Shown: positions 1 through 7,529 of the stretch, in pieces
Position numbering within the stretch: position 1 is the first letter of the stretch
Layout of the letters: each line of letters begins with the position of its first letter
From: Ruminococcus sp.
GTDB lineage: Bacteria; Bacillota; Clostridia; Oscillospirales; Acutalibacteraceae
DNA length: 32,210 bases
Reading direction: 5' to 3'
Assembly: GCA_017411385.1 (NCBI GenBank)
Contig: JAFQQF010000001.1
Coordinates: 1 to 32,210, forward strand
Position numbers and translations under genes: made by a program
Notes under the pieces: model-generated
Told to the model about the DNA's origin: nothing
What the model saw: the letters and a program-made list of their open reading frames with translations, nothing else
Databases searched by the model: none

Positions 1-2
1 AG

Positions 3-1358
3 ACAGTAGATATCAAGGAAGGCATTGTAGATAACGCAGGCTTCTACTGTGAAGAAGAGGTTGACGGTAAGATTACTGTTGGTACATATACATATAGTGA
101 TCCCGTAACACCTACAGATGCACCTACAGACGCACCTACAGACGCACCTACAGACGCACCTACAGTAGCACCCACAGATGCTCCTGCATCTGATGATGAG
201 CCTACAGTAGCACCCACAGAGGCACCTACAGATGCTCCCACAGAAGCACCTACAGCTGCTCCTACAGAAGCACCCACAGTTGCTCCTACAGATGCACCCA
301 CAGATGCTCCTACAGAAGCTCCCACAGATGCACCTGAGCTTGTAGAGTCTGACTATGACCTTATGGGTTCCTTCAACGATTGGAACGGTCAGGCACTGTA
401 CGTTGTTGATGATGCAACAGTAGCATTGACAATCGAGCTTGCAGCAGACGAGTATACATTTAAGATTAAGACCGGTGATACATGGTACGGTAACGACGGT
501 ACTATCGAAGGCGAATGTGACAACTGGGGCTTCCGTACTACCGCAGGTGACTGTACTCTTAAAATTACAGAGGCAGGCGAATACACATTTACAGTAACTG
601 TAAATGATGCAGAACGTCTTGGTGTTACAATCACAAAGGCAGCTGATGTAGAAGATCCCACAGAAGCACCTACAGATGCTCCTGTTGACGAGCCCACAGA
701 TGCTCCTACAGAAGCACCCACAGCTGCTCCTACAGAGGCACCTACAGAGGCACCTACAGAGGCACCTACAGAGGCACCTACAGAGGCTCCCGGATACACA
801 GCTTACTTTGTAAACTCCGGCAAGTGGTCCAAGGTTAATGCTTATGCATGGAGCCCTGAGAATGCAACATGGCCCGGCGTAGCAATGACTAAGACCGGTG
901 AGAAGGCTCCCAACGGTTCCGATGTATACTCCATCACATTTACTACTAAATACTCCAACATCATCTTCAATGACGGTTCATCACAGACAGAAGATCTTAC
1001 ATTTGAGGCCGGCAAGTACTTTGATTTTGCATCAGGCAAGTGGTACGCAAGCCTTGATGAGATTTCCTCTGCACAGCCCACAGGCTACACAGTATACTGT
1101 GTAAACTCCAAGAACTGGTCAAAGATTAATGCTTATGTTTGGAATCCCAACGGTGCAGGCTGGCCCGGTTCAGCAATGACCAAGACAGGAGAGAAGTCTT
1201 CTAAGGGCTATGATGTATATTCCTTTACATCTGTTCAGAAGCACGGCAACGTTATCTTCAACAATGGTTCATCTCAGACCGATGATCTTACTTTCCAGGC
1301 AGGTCAGTATTTTGACCTTGCATCCGGCAAGTGGTATACAAGCCTTGATCAGATTTAA
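3..1358 (+). CDS. Secreted multi-module starch-binding protein, 5' end missing
   Basis: The reading frame is open from the window edge, so the start and signal peptide lie outside. Visible modules in order: the last ~30 residues of a CBM26-like module (motif NAGFYCEEEVDGKITVGTY, nearly the same as in the protein at 3775); a Pro/Thr linker of TDAP/TEAP units; a domain at about 350-640 beginning MGSFNDWNG, which resembles the small beta-sandwich starch-binding folds (SusE/CBM48/X25-like, tentative); a second TEAP linker; then two tandem CBM26-type modules at about 796-1065 and 1081-1355, each with a W-x(n)-WPGxAMTKTGEK motif and an (I/V)IFN(D/N)GSSQT motif. No catalytic domain, dockerin or membrane anchor follows the last module. 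The likely role is binding starch outside the cell. Cohesin or catalytic modules may exist upstream of the window. A strong terminator follows at 1394. Confidence 0.85.
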   Translation, partial: TVDIKEGIVDNAGFYCEEEVDGKITVGTYTYSDPVTPTDAPTDAPTDAPTDAPTVAPTDAPASDDEPTVAPTEAPTDAPTEAPTAAPTEAPTVAPTDAPTDAPTEAPTDAPELVESDYDLMGSFNDWNGQALYVVDDATVALTIELAADEYTFKIKTGDTWYGNDGTIEGECDNWGFRTTAGDCTLKITEAGEYTFTVTVNDAERLGVTITKAADVEDPTEAPTDAPVDEPTDAPTEAPTAAPTEAPTEAPTEAPTEAPTEAPGYTAYFVNSGKWSKVNAYAWSPENATWPGVAMTKTGEKAPNGSDVYSITFTTKYSNIIFNDGSSQTEDLTFEAGKYFDFASGKWYASLDEISSAQPTGYTVYCVNSKNWSKINAYVWNPNGAGWPGSAMTKTGEKSSKGYDVYSFTSVQKHGNVIFNNGSSQTDDLTFQAGQYFDLASGKWYTSLDQI

Positions 1359-1393
1359 CAGGTTGAAGTTTTGCTGAAAACTTAATAAACATA

Positions 1394-1424
1394 GGGACAG
1401 GCGATTGCCTGTCCCTTTTGTTTT
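1394..1424 (+). terminator. Intrinsic terminator after the starch-binding protein
   Basis: A perfect 9-bp stem (GGGACAGGC / GCCTGTCCC) with a 4-base loop is followed by a T-rich run. It ends the partial gene and isolates it from the housekeeping operon. Confidence 0.85.
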
Positions 1425-1455
1425 GTCTGCAGGTTTATTCCAAAATAAAAATCTA

Positions 1456-1486
1456 TTCTTTATTTTCGCTCAATATGTGATATAAT
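1456..1486 (+). promoter_or_regulatory. Promoter of the cyclase-HAD-QueH operon
   Basis: TATAAT at 1481-1486 is preceded by TGA, giving an extended -10 (TGn). The -35 is weak (T-rich, around 1456-1463). It lies about 22 bases before the gene at 1509. Confidence 0.55.
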
Positions 1487-1508
1487 ATGAAAAAAGGGGG
1501 ATTTCAGA

Positions 1509-2099
1509 ATGCTTCTGTATGATATTACAAGTGATATTATGACCGCGAAGGTTTATGAGGGGGACCCTGCACCTGCACTTCAATACATAAGTCAGATTGA
1601 TTCTGGGGATGACTATAATCTGTCGCAGTTTAGTATGTGCAGTCACAATGGCACCCACATTGATGCACCCTACCATTTTGACCCTGACGGCGAAAAAATA
1701 GGAGATATGAGGCTTTCAACCTTTTACGGCAAGTGTACAGTTGTCAGCATCAAGGGCATTCTCACAGGTGAGGATATGGAAAAACTTCTGCCTTACTGCA
1801 AAAAACGCTTGATTCTTCATGGTGAGGGAGAGGCGTTTATCTCTCAGAGTGCGGCTGTTGTCATTGCTGACAGCGGAATTGTCCTTGTGGGTACAGACGG
1901 TTTATGCCTTTCAACTGCTTTTGACGAGATGCGGGTGCACCTTGAGTTTGCCCGAAAGGGTGTTGCTATTCTGGAGGGACTTGACCTTAAAGGTATTAAG
2001 GATGGTGAGTATACCCTCTGTGCTTTTCCGCTGAAGATGTCGCAGGCGGAGGCGGCTCCTTGCCGTGCGATTCTTATGGAGCAGGAAAAAGGCTTCTGA
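1509..2099 (+). CDS. Cyclase-family metal-dependent hydrolase (kynurenine formamidase-like)
   Basis: A 196-residue protein. The motif HNGTHIDAPYHF (residues about 46-57) is the HxGTHxDxPxHF metal-binding signature of the cyclase / KynB-like family (PF04199). Members are small cytoplasmic metal-dependent amidohydrolases; the substrate cannot be told here. There is no signal peptide. A G-rich ribosome binding site (GGGGG) lies upstream of the ATG. It is the first gene of an apparent operon with the HAD phosphatase (28 bases on) and QueH. There is no tryptophan-degradation context, so a kynurenine formamidase role is not supported beyond family membership. Confidence 0.8.
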   Translation: MLLYDITSDIMTAKVYEGDPAPALQYISQIDSGDDYNLSQFSMCSHNGTHIDAPYHFDPDGEKIGDMRLSTFYGKCTVVSIKGILTGEDMEKLLPYCKKRLILHGEGEAFISQSAAVVIADSGIVLVGTDGLCLSTAFDEMRVHLEFARKGVAILEGLDLKGIKDGEYTLCAFPLKMSQAEAAPCRAILMEQEKGF

Positions 2100-2127
2100 T
2101 TTATATATTTTTTTGGAGGAGTAATGT

Positions 2128-2784
2128 TTGAAAAAGTTTGCAATTTTTGATTTAGACGGAACCTTGGTTGACTCTATATATGATTTGGCAGATTGTGTAA
2201 ATACTGCATTGAGAACCCATAATCTTCCGGAAAATACGCTCAAAGAATATTATTCTTTTGTTGGCAATGGGATAGAGAACCTGATTCGCACATCAATGAA
2301 GGAGCAAGGCTCAAATGATGAGCTTTACAAAAAGGTTCGAGCAGACTTTGACAAGGAATATGCCCTTCATAGTAATGATAAAACCTGCCCTTATGAAGGA
2401 GTGACACAGCTTCTTGAAGAACTCAGTCAAAAGGGGATTGAAACTGCGGTGCTCACCAATAAAGCCGAAGAGTTTGTATATGCAATTCTTGCAAAAGCTT
2501 TTCCTTTTCATAAATTTTCATTTGCTTGGGGACAGCGTGAGGGGCTTGAGCGTAAGCCCTCACCTCAGGGACTTCTGAAGCTTATTGAGGAATCGGGCTT
2601 TGCAAAGGAGGATTGCATCTACATCGGTGACAGCGAGGTTGACGTGGAAACTGCAAAAAATGCAGGCGTGGATTTAATATGTGTGCTGTGGGGATTTCGC
2701 AGTGAAGCACAGCTTATAGCTGCAGGAGCAGAGAGGATGGCTTCAAATACAGAAGAACTTTTTAAAGATATTATTACAATATAA
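2128..2784 (+). CDS. HAD-superfamily phosphatase, phosphoglycolate phosphatase-like, TTG start
   Basis: A 218-residue protein beginning MKKFAIFDLDGTLVDS. FDLDGT is the HAD motif I with the nucleophile Asp. Motif II is LTN at about residue 110, and motif III/IV is KPSPQGL followed by IGDSEVD (acidic pair). The helical cap between motifs I and II fits subclass IA, as in Gph and related sugar-phosphate phosphatases. The start is TTG at 2128: GGAGGA at 2115-2120 is 7 bases upstream. The nearer ATG at 2124 is in another frame that stops after eight codons. It likely dephosphorylates 2-phosphoglycolate or a similar small phosphoester in the cytoplasm; the exact substrate is unknown. It is co-transcribed with its neighbours. 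Confidence 0.85.
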   Translation: MKKFAIFDLDGTLVDSIYDLADCVNTALRTHNLPENTLKEYYSFVGNGIENLIRTSMKEQGSNDELYKKVRADFDKEYALHSNDKTCPYEGVTQLLEELSQKGIETAVLTNKAEEFVYAILAKAFPFHKFSFAWGQREGLERKPSPQGLLKLIEESGFAKEDCIYIGDSEVDVETAKNAGVDLICVLWGFRSEAQLIAAGAERMASNTEELFKDIITI

Positions 2785-2803
2785 ATGTATAGAGTGATTT
2801 GTA

Positions 2804-3406
2804 ATGAAAAGAAATTATCAGAAAGAGCTGGATGCTCTCGTAGAGAAGAATTTAAAAGAATGTAAGGTACCGAGCTTGGTGCTACACAGCTGTTGTGCAC
2901 CCTGTTCAAGCTATGCTCTGGAATACCTGTCTGACTTCTTTAATATAAATGTTTTATATTACAACCCAAATATTTCTTCAAAAGAAGAATACCAACTGAG
3001 GCTTTCTGAGCAAAAAAGGCTTATAGCTGAGCTTCGTGTGAAATATCCTGTAACTCTTACAGAGGGGGAGTATGAGCCTTCTGTGTTTTATGCTGTGGCA
3101 AAGGGCTTGGAGCATTGTCCCGAGAGGGGCGAAAGATGCCTTAAGTGCTACCGACTAAGACTTGAAGCCGCGGCACGTCTTGCAAAGGAGCAGGGGGCAG
3201 ATTATTTTGCCACAACTCTTACCCTGAGTCCGCTTAAAAGTGCTGAGAGTATAAATGAAATCGGCGAAGAGCTCGAAAAAGAGTATGCAGTGAAGTATCT
3301 GCCAACGGATTTTAAGAAGAAAAACGGCTATAAGCGTTCCATTGAGCTCAGCCGTATACATAATCTGTACCGCCAGAATTTTTGCGGATGCGTGTATTCT
3401 AAATAA
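2804..3406 (+). CDS. queH: Epoxyqueuosine reductase QueH
   Basis: A 200-residue protein matching the QueH (former DUF208) family, which reduces epoxyqueuosine to queuosine in tRNA, the last step of queuosine synthesis. Visible hallmarks are the paired cysteines in SCCAPC (residues 29-34), a Cys-rich GERCLKCYR segment, the TTLTLSPLKS stretch, and the C-terminal FCGCVYS motif; the cysteines bind an iron-sulfur cluster and a metal in this family. Length is normal. It starts 19 bases after the HAD gene and is probably translated from the same transcript. No other queuosine genes are in the window, so salvage versus de novo synthesis cannot be judged. No clear terminator follows. Confidence 0.92.
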   Translation: MKRNYQKELDALVEKNLKECKVPSLVLHSCCAPCSSYALEYLSDFFNINVLYYNPNISSKEEYQLRLSEQKRLIAELRVKYPVTLTEGEYEPSVFYAVAKGLEHCPERGERCLKCYRLRLEAAARLAKEQGADYFATTLTLSPLKSAESINEIGEELEKEYAVKYLPTDFKKKNGYKRSIELSRIHNLYRQNFCGCVYSK

Positions 3407-3703
3407 GGAGATACTGATTTACTCTGGATATAATCACCTTTAAACAGATAACTTGTTGTATTTAGCCAAGTTTTCAAGTGGTTTTTGAGAGTACAAAAGC
3501 ACGAAAAAATCACAGTTGTGTAATAAATGTCTGCCAAATTAGACGTAAATTTGTAACTTTTTAATATAAAAGCTAAAATATCACCACACTTTGCAAGAAA
3601 AGATACTACAAAAAACAGGAAATTTAGCTTAATAAAACGCAAGAAATAACAAGATTTGTATAATATCAACAAAAACATACCTTAGTTTTTGGTTATAAAA
3701 TAC
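3407..3703 (+). other. AT-rich intergenic region upstream of the first scaffoldin
   Basis: No gene is visible. The stretch is AT-rich. A second TATAAT at 3659-3664 (context GATTTGTATAATATC, no good -35) could be an additional start site. There is no terminator-like hairpin for the queH operon. Confidence 0.4.
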
Positions 3704-3732
3704 TTGATTTTTTGCATTATATGCTTTATAAT
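3704..3732 (+). promoter_or_regulatory. SigA-type promoter of the scaffoldin at 3775
   Basis: TTGATT (3704-3709), 17-bp spacer, TATAAT (3727-3732). The TTGATTTTTT stretch and the spacing are the same as in the promoter of the paralogous scaffoldin at 7444. A strong AGGAGG sits at 3762-3767, 7 bases before the ATG. Confidence 0.85.
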
Positions 3733-3774
3733 GATAATGCTTAAAAAAGCATAATTTTAAAAGGAGGAACTATT

Positions 3775-5643
3775 ATGTCCAAAACAAAGAAGATAATCAG
3801 CCTTGTTCTTGTTGCAATGCTGGTTATGGCAATGGCAACAGTTGCTGTTGTTACTACTTCTGCTCTTAGCGAAGGCGAAGTATACACAGTAGCTGGTCAG
3901 GCAGGTCTTTGCGGTTCCGATTGGAATCCCGCAGACTCTAACAACCAGATGACCTGGAATGCAGACGCTAGCGTGTATGAGAAGGTTTACACCAACGTTG
4001 CTGCTGGTACTTATAACTACAAGGTAGTAAGAGGTACTGAGTGGGGCGATGCATACACAGAGCTTGGTCCTGCAAACAGCATGGGTGACGACGGCGTTAT
4101 CGTTGTTGATGCTGACGGCTCTACTGTTACACTTACTTTCAACGGTAGCCTCGTAGTTATCAAGGTTGAAGCAGGTAGCGATGTTCCCACACCTACAGAT
4201 GCTCCCACACCTACAGACGCTCCTACACCCACAGATGCTCCTGTAGTAGGCGGTGACACAATCACTGTTTACTTCACAAACAACTGGGCTTTCTTAACTC
4301 AGAATGTTTACTGGTGGGGCAGCACAACAGGTGAGAATCCCGCTGAGTTCCCCGGTGTTGCAATGACATTTGTTGAGAAAACTGAGCTTGGCGAAGACAT
4401 CTACTCCGCTGAGATTCCTGCAGACGTTGCAGGTCTTGTATTCTCCGGTGCACATGATCAGCAGCCCGATGTTATCAGACAGACTGTTGACATCACAGAG
4501 GGTATTGTTGACAACGCTGGCTTCTACTGTGAGTCTGAGGTTGACGGCAAGATCACTGTTGGTACTTACACATATGAGGCACCCACAGACGAGCCCACAG
4601 CAGCTCCCACAGATGCTCCCGTAGTTACAGATGCTCCCACAGACGCTCCTGTAGTTACAGATGCTCCCACAGCAGCTCCCACAGATGCTCCTACACAGGC
4701 TCCCACAGTTGAGCCCACAGAGGCACCCACAGATGCTCCTGTAGCAGGCAACGGCATCACAGTTGACGGCAAGGTATACGATGTAAAGGTTGGCGACGTT
4801 GTTACTTACACAGTAGATGTTACAGCAGCAAGACTCTTCGAGAACATTCAGGCAGTTGTTAACTACGACGCTGACAAGCTCGAGCTCAAGCTCGTTACTT
4901 CTACTGATCCCGACCTCACAGACCTTGAGTTCCAGGCAGCAACATACTGCGAGAACATCAACGATGGTCTTATCTTCAACCCCGGCATCGAGGGCGCTGT
5001 TAAGTTCAACGCTTCCAAGGTAGCTGGTTACAACTTCAAGTCTGAGAAGACTCTTATCTACCTCACATTCGAGGTTAAGGATGCTTCCGCTTCCACAATT
5101 GGCATCGCTATCGAAGAGATGACAATCAAGGGTGACGGCTCCGAGTCTTACTTCGCAAACGGTCAGGCTGTTATCACAGACGGTATCTCAGTTGTTCAGA
5201 AGCTCGACGCTCCTCAGGCTGAGAAGCCCACACAGGCACCTACACAGGAGCCCACAGCTGAGCCCACAGTAGCTCCCACACAGGAGCCCACAGCTGAGCC
5301 CACAGTAGCACCTACACAGGAGCCCACAGCTGAGCCCACAGTAGCACCTACACAGGAGCCCACAGCTGAGCCCACAGTAGCTCCCACACAGGAGCCCACA
5401 GCTGAGCCCACAGTAGCTCCCACACAGGCTCCCACAGCTAAGCCCACAGATGCTCCTGTAGATCCTACAAAGGCTCCCACAGCTGTAGTAGATCCCACAT
5501 CTGATTCTCAGACAGCTTCCAGCACAACTGGCGGCACAGGCGCTCCCAACACAGGTGCAGCAGCTTACATCTACGTTGTAGTTGCAGTTCTTGCTATGGC
5601 AGCTTGCGCAGTAGTTGTTCTCCGCAAGAGAGTTAACGGCTAA
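3775..5643 (+). CDS. Cell-surface scaffoldin: X25 - CBM26-like - cohesin - APNTG anchor
   Basis: A 622-residue secreted protein. A signal peptide (about 1-31, Lys-rich start and hydrophobic core) is followed by an X25-type starch-binding domain (about 36-131; AGLCGSDWNPADSNNQMTW resembles pullulanase X25). Next is a short PTPTDAP linker, a CBM26-like module (about 161-267; YWW, FPGVAMTF, NAGFYC), a PT(D/A)AP linker, and a type I-like cohesin (about 326-475; motifs VTYTVDVTAARLFENIQAVV and YDADKLEL). Then comes a long linker with five 12-residue TQEPTAEPTVAP repeats. The tail is APNTG (590-594), a hydrophobic stretch and RKR, a sortase-type sorting signal. The inferred role is a wall-attached scaffoldin that binds starch and captures one dockerin protein. 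Codon use is strongly biased (CTC, TAC, AAC, GTT), which suggests high expression. It has its own promoter and terminator. Confidence 0.9.
   Translation: MSKTKKIISLVLVAMLVMAMATVAVVTTSALSEGEVYTVAGQAGLCGSDWNPADSNNQMTWNADASVYEKVYTNVAAGTYNYKVVRGTEWGDAYTELGPANSMGDDGVIVVDADGSTVTLTFNGSLVVIKVEAGSDVPTPTDAPTPTDAPTPTDAPVVGGDTITVYFTNNWAFLTQNVYWWGSTTGENPAEFPGVAMTFVEKTELGEDIYSAEIPADVAGLVFSGAHDQQPDVIRQTVDITEGIVDNAGFYCESEVDGKITVGTYTYEAPTDEPTAAPTDAPVVTDAPTDAPVVTDAPTAAPTDAPTQAPTVEPTEAPTDAPVAGNGITVDGKVYDVKVGDVVTYTVDVTAARLFENIQAVVNYDADKLELKLVTSTDPDLTDLEFQAATYCENINDGLIFNPGIEGAVKFNASKVAGYNFKSEKTLIYLTFEVKDASASTIGIAIEEMTIKGDGSESYFANGQAVITDGISVVQKLDAPQAEKPTQAPTQEPTAEPTVAPTQEPTAEPTVAPTQEPTAEPTVAPTQEPTAEPTVAPTQEPTAEPTVAPTQAPTAKPTDAPVDPTKAPTAVVDPTSDSQTASSTTGGTGAPNTGAAAYIYVVVAVLAMAACAVVVLRKRVNG
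5242..5421 (+). repeat. Five perfect-register 36-bp coding repeats (TQEPTAEPTVAP linker)
   Basis: Five tandem 36-bp units encode the same 12 residues and differ only by silent changes such as GTAGCTCCC versus GTAGCACCT. They form the linker between cohesin and cell-wall anchor. The array could gain or lose units by slippage, changing linker length without breaking the frame. Confidence 0.85.
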
Positions 5644-5689
5644 TTGCTGAATAAAAAATAGATAATTAAATCTAATTATTATGCTTTTT

Positions 5690-5721
5690 CGCCCCTTCGG
5701 TTCGCCGAGGGGGCGTTTTTT
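5690..5721 (+). terminator. Intrinsic terminator of the first scaffoldin
   Basis: An 11-bp GC-rich stem (one G:T pair) closed by a TTCG tetraloop, then six Ts. The same hairpin with the same upstream flank (TCTAATTATTATGCTTTTT) ends the paralogous gene at 9186. Confidence 0.95.
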
Positions 5722-6008
5722 GTTACTACGCAAATGAAGGATGTTGCTATGCAAACAAAGGATGTTGCTATGCAAACAAAGGATGTTGCTATGCAAACAA
5801 AGGATGTTGCTATGCAAACTGTTGCTATGTATACGACGTTACTATGCAAAGGGTGGTCTTTCTATGCGAACGATATTGCTACGCGAACGATGCCACTACG
5901 TAAATAGTGATGCTATGTAAAGAATGTTGTTACGCAAGCAATAATGCGATGCAAAAAGGGATACGCGTAAACGATGTTGCTAGGCAAAAGACGTTGCTGT
6001 GCATATGA
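5722..6008. repeat. 21-bp minisatellite with decayed flanks
   Basis: Three perfect copies of TTGCTATGCAAACAAAGGATG start at 5744, 5765 and 5786, with a partial fourth at 5807. Before and after these the same TTGCTA(T/C)GCAAA(C/A) core recurs at irregular spacing to about 6008 with many substitutions. The period is a multiple of three, so both strands give spurious repetitive ORFs, but there is no ribosome binding site or protein-like composition. I see no gene here. The function is unknown. Confidence 0.8.
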
Positions 6009-6113
6009 TTTGAATTCTGCCGAACTACTGATAATGCTGGGATATTTGAGCTTGCTGTTAGTTTGAACACCTCTGCTTTCACATAAAAATCATAATTGCG
6101 TTAAAATACGTGA

Positions 6114-6142
6114 TTGTATTTTCCTTTAAGATGTAGTATAAT
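6114..6142 (+). promoter_or_regulatory. Promoter of the membrane-anchored cohesin protein
   Basis: TTGTAT (6114-6119), 17-bp spacer, TATAAT (6137-6142), about 55 bases before the ATG at 6197. An AGGAGA ribosome binding site lies at 6185-6190. Confidence 0.75.
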
Positions 6143-6196
6143 ACTTATGTTTGGTCGGCTTGCGACCTATTAACATTACATATTAGGAGAGTTATT

Positions 6197-6976
6197 ATGA
6201 AAAAGTTTTCTAAAATCATCCTTCCTTTAATGCTGACTGTGGTGCTTGTTTGCTTGTCAATGGTGAACACCTTTGCCGCAGAGGTTCTTACAGTTAACGG
6301 CAAGGAGGCTGCTGTAGGCAGCGAGGTCACCTACACCTTCTCAATCGGTGCTGCTCAGCAGAGAATTTGCGGCATACATATGGTAATCTTCTTTGATCAG
6401 GACTTGCTTTCCCTCAAAGAGGTTAACACTGATAACCTTGGCGGTGGCACAATCGTTAATGACAACAAGGGCAACAACGGCAGAATCATCGTAACAAACA
6501 GCTTTGTTAACGGTACCTCGGGTCTTGACTGCAAAGAGTCAAAAGACATCGTGACTGTTACCTTTGAGGTTATTAAGGAAGGCACAACCGATATTACATA
6601 TTATATGCCTTATCTTTACGACATCGACTCTGTAAACATCTACGATTACACCTTTACCTGTGACCTTGCTGTTGACGGTCAGGCTGTGATTGAGGATGTT
6701 GCTCCTCCCCTTGAGGATGTAGCTCAGCTTCAGGATTTCGGCGATGCAGGTGACTTCGAAAATAACGAAGCAGGCACAGGTTCCGGCGAAAAGCCTGTGG
6801 CTCCTTCCGTTCAGAACACACCACAGGGTTCCTCCCAAGGCTCAGAGGGCAAGGGCGAGGGCTCAGGCATTGTTATTCCTATTGTTTGTGCAAGCGTTAT
6901 CCTTGTAGCAATCATCGTTCTGGTTGTTGTTAAATCTGTCACATCTAAAAAATCAGATAATGATGGTGAACAGTAA
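6197..6976 (+). CDS. Membrane-anchored single-cohesin protein
   Basis: A 259-residue protein. A signal peptide (about 1-28, ending TFAA) leads into a cohesin-like domain (about 29-165): VTYTFSIGAAQQRICGIHMVIFF with FDQDLLSL aligns with the VTYTVDVTAARLFENIQAVV / YDADKLEL region of the scaffoldin at 3775, but the sequence is clearly divergent. A short Gly/Ser/Glu linker and a transmembrane helix (about 225-248) with a charged SKKSDNDGEQ end follow. There is no starch-binding module, TDAP linker or APNTG signal, so it is probably held in the cell membrane rather than attached to the wall. The inferred role is to hold a dockerin partner close to the membrane, possibly with another specificity than the other two cohesins. 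Confidence 0.8.
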   Translation: MKKFSKIILPLMLTVVLVCLSMVNTFAAEVLTVNGKEAAVGSEVTYTFSIGAAQQRICGIHMVIFFDQDLLSLKEVNTDNLGGGTIVNDNKGNNGRIIVTNSFVNGTSGLDCKESKDIVTVTFEVIKEGTTDITYYMPYLYDIDSVNIYDYTFTCDLAVDGQAVIEDVAPPLEDVAQLQDFGDAGDFENNEAGTGSGEKPVAPSVQNTPQGSSQGSEGKGEGSGIVIPIVCASVILVAIIVLVVVKSVTSKKSDNDGEQ

Positions 6977-6992
6977 TCAGCTGTAATATACC

Positions 6993-7029
6993 AAGCCTTT
7001 CTCTGTAAGTGAGGAAGGCTTTTTGTTTT
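6993..7029 (+). terminator. Intrinsic terminator after the membrane cohesin gene
   Basis: An 11-bp stem (AAGCCTTTCTC with GAGGAAGGCTT, one G:T pair), 7-base loop and T-rich tail. Confidence 0.85.
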
Positions 7030-7070
7030 GCGATTGGTGAAAATGATTGTTTGGATAATTAGCCTCAATA

Positions 7071-7216
7071 AGCCCTCTTTAGGGAGGGAGCCAAAAGAGT
7101 CCTCCTCCGAGAGGAAATTCCACTGCTAGGGGAAATGTCGGCTTTGCCGACAAAAGGGTTGCCGTCTTTGCAGAAGAGGTGGCTGTGCGAAGCACAGACG
7201 GGAGGAGTGGGTTTTG
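7071..7216. repeat. Interspersed intergenic element, copy A (long form)
   Basis: A non-coding block opening with CCCTCTTTAGGGAGGGAGCC, with internal short palindromes (GTCGGCTTTGCCGAC at about 7139-7153 and TGTGCGAAGCACA) and a GGAGGAGTGGGTTTTG end. From recall, this composition is typical of small repeated elements scattered between genes in Ruminococcus- and Faecalibacterium-like genomes. No ORF or ribosome binding site supports a gene. Confidence 0.6.
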
Positions 7217-7250
7217 AAGTAAGAGGGAAGAAGTAATAGGTAATAGTTTG

Positions 7251-7304
7251 ACTCCCTCAGTCAAAACCTAGCGGTTTTGCCAGCTCCCTCTGGGAGGGAG
7301 CCTC
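7251..7304. repeat. Interspersed inverted-repeat element, copy B
   Basis: The ends CTCCCTC(AGTC) and GAGGGAGCCTC are complementary, and the middle holds AAAACCTAGCGGTTTT, itself a hairpin. The flanks are the same as in copy C. Confidence 0.65.
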
Positions 7305-7325
7305 ATTGGGGTTGGGGAAGGAATC

Positions 7326-7374
7326 ACTCCCTCAGTCAGCTTCGCTGACAGCTCCTCGGTGAGGGAGCCTCATA
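7326..7374. repeat. Interspersed inverted-repeat element, copy C
   Basis: The outer arms CTCCCTCAGTCAG and GGTGAGGGAGCCTCAT match copy B; the centre is a GTCAGC-TTC-GCTGAC hairpin instead of the AAAACC one. The shared arms and different centre suggest members of one element family. Confidence 0.65.
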
Positions 7375-7443
7375 AGGCTTGATATAATACTTAATTAGCA
7401 AGACATAAGATAAAAACTGTGCTGTAAAAAGTCAAAAACCATC

Positions 7444-7472
7444 TTGATTTTTTATATAGCATAGTATATAAT
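7444..7472 (+). promoter_or_regulatory. SigA-type promoter of the scaffoldin at 7530
   Basis: TTGATT (7444-7449), 17-bp spacer, TATAAT (7467-7472). It shares TTGATTTTTT and the downstream AATGC with the promoter at 3704, implying common regulation of the two scaffoldins. Confidence 0.85.
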
Positions 7473-7529
7473 ATAAATGCCGAAAATTCATTCGGTAGAA
7501 TAGTACTATTTTATTAGGAGGAATTGAAA

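Noticed and set aside
44-325. Minus-strand ORF of GASVGASVG repeats (also at 389-799, 4566-4772, 5214-5498, 8171-8362 and 8747-9037)
   Set aside because: They are the antisense reading of the Pro/Thr linkers of the starch-binding proteins; low complexity, with no ribosome binding site or independent support.
2124-2150. ATG start for the HAD phosphatase at 2124
   Set aside because: Its frame stops after eight codons and it is only 3 bases from the ribosome binding site. TTG at 2128 opens the correct frame.
3484-3503. TTTTTGAGAGTACAAAAGC, which resembles the reverse complement of part of some type II CRISPR repeats
   Set aside because: It is a single short match with no second repeat, spacers or cas genes, and is probably chance in AT-rich DNA.
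5188-5817. Minus-strand 209-codon ORF with CLHSNIL repeats
   Set aside because: It runs through the 21-bp minisatellite, a terminator and the antisense of a linker. The 7-residue repeat simply reflects the 21-bp period.
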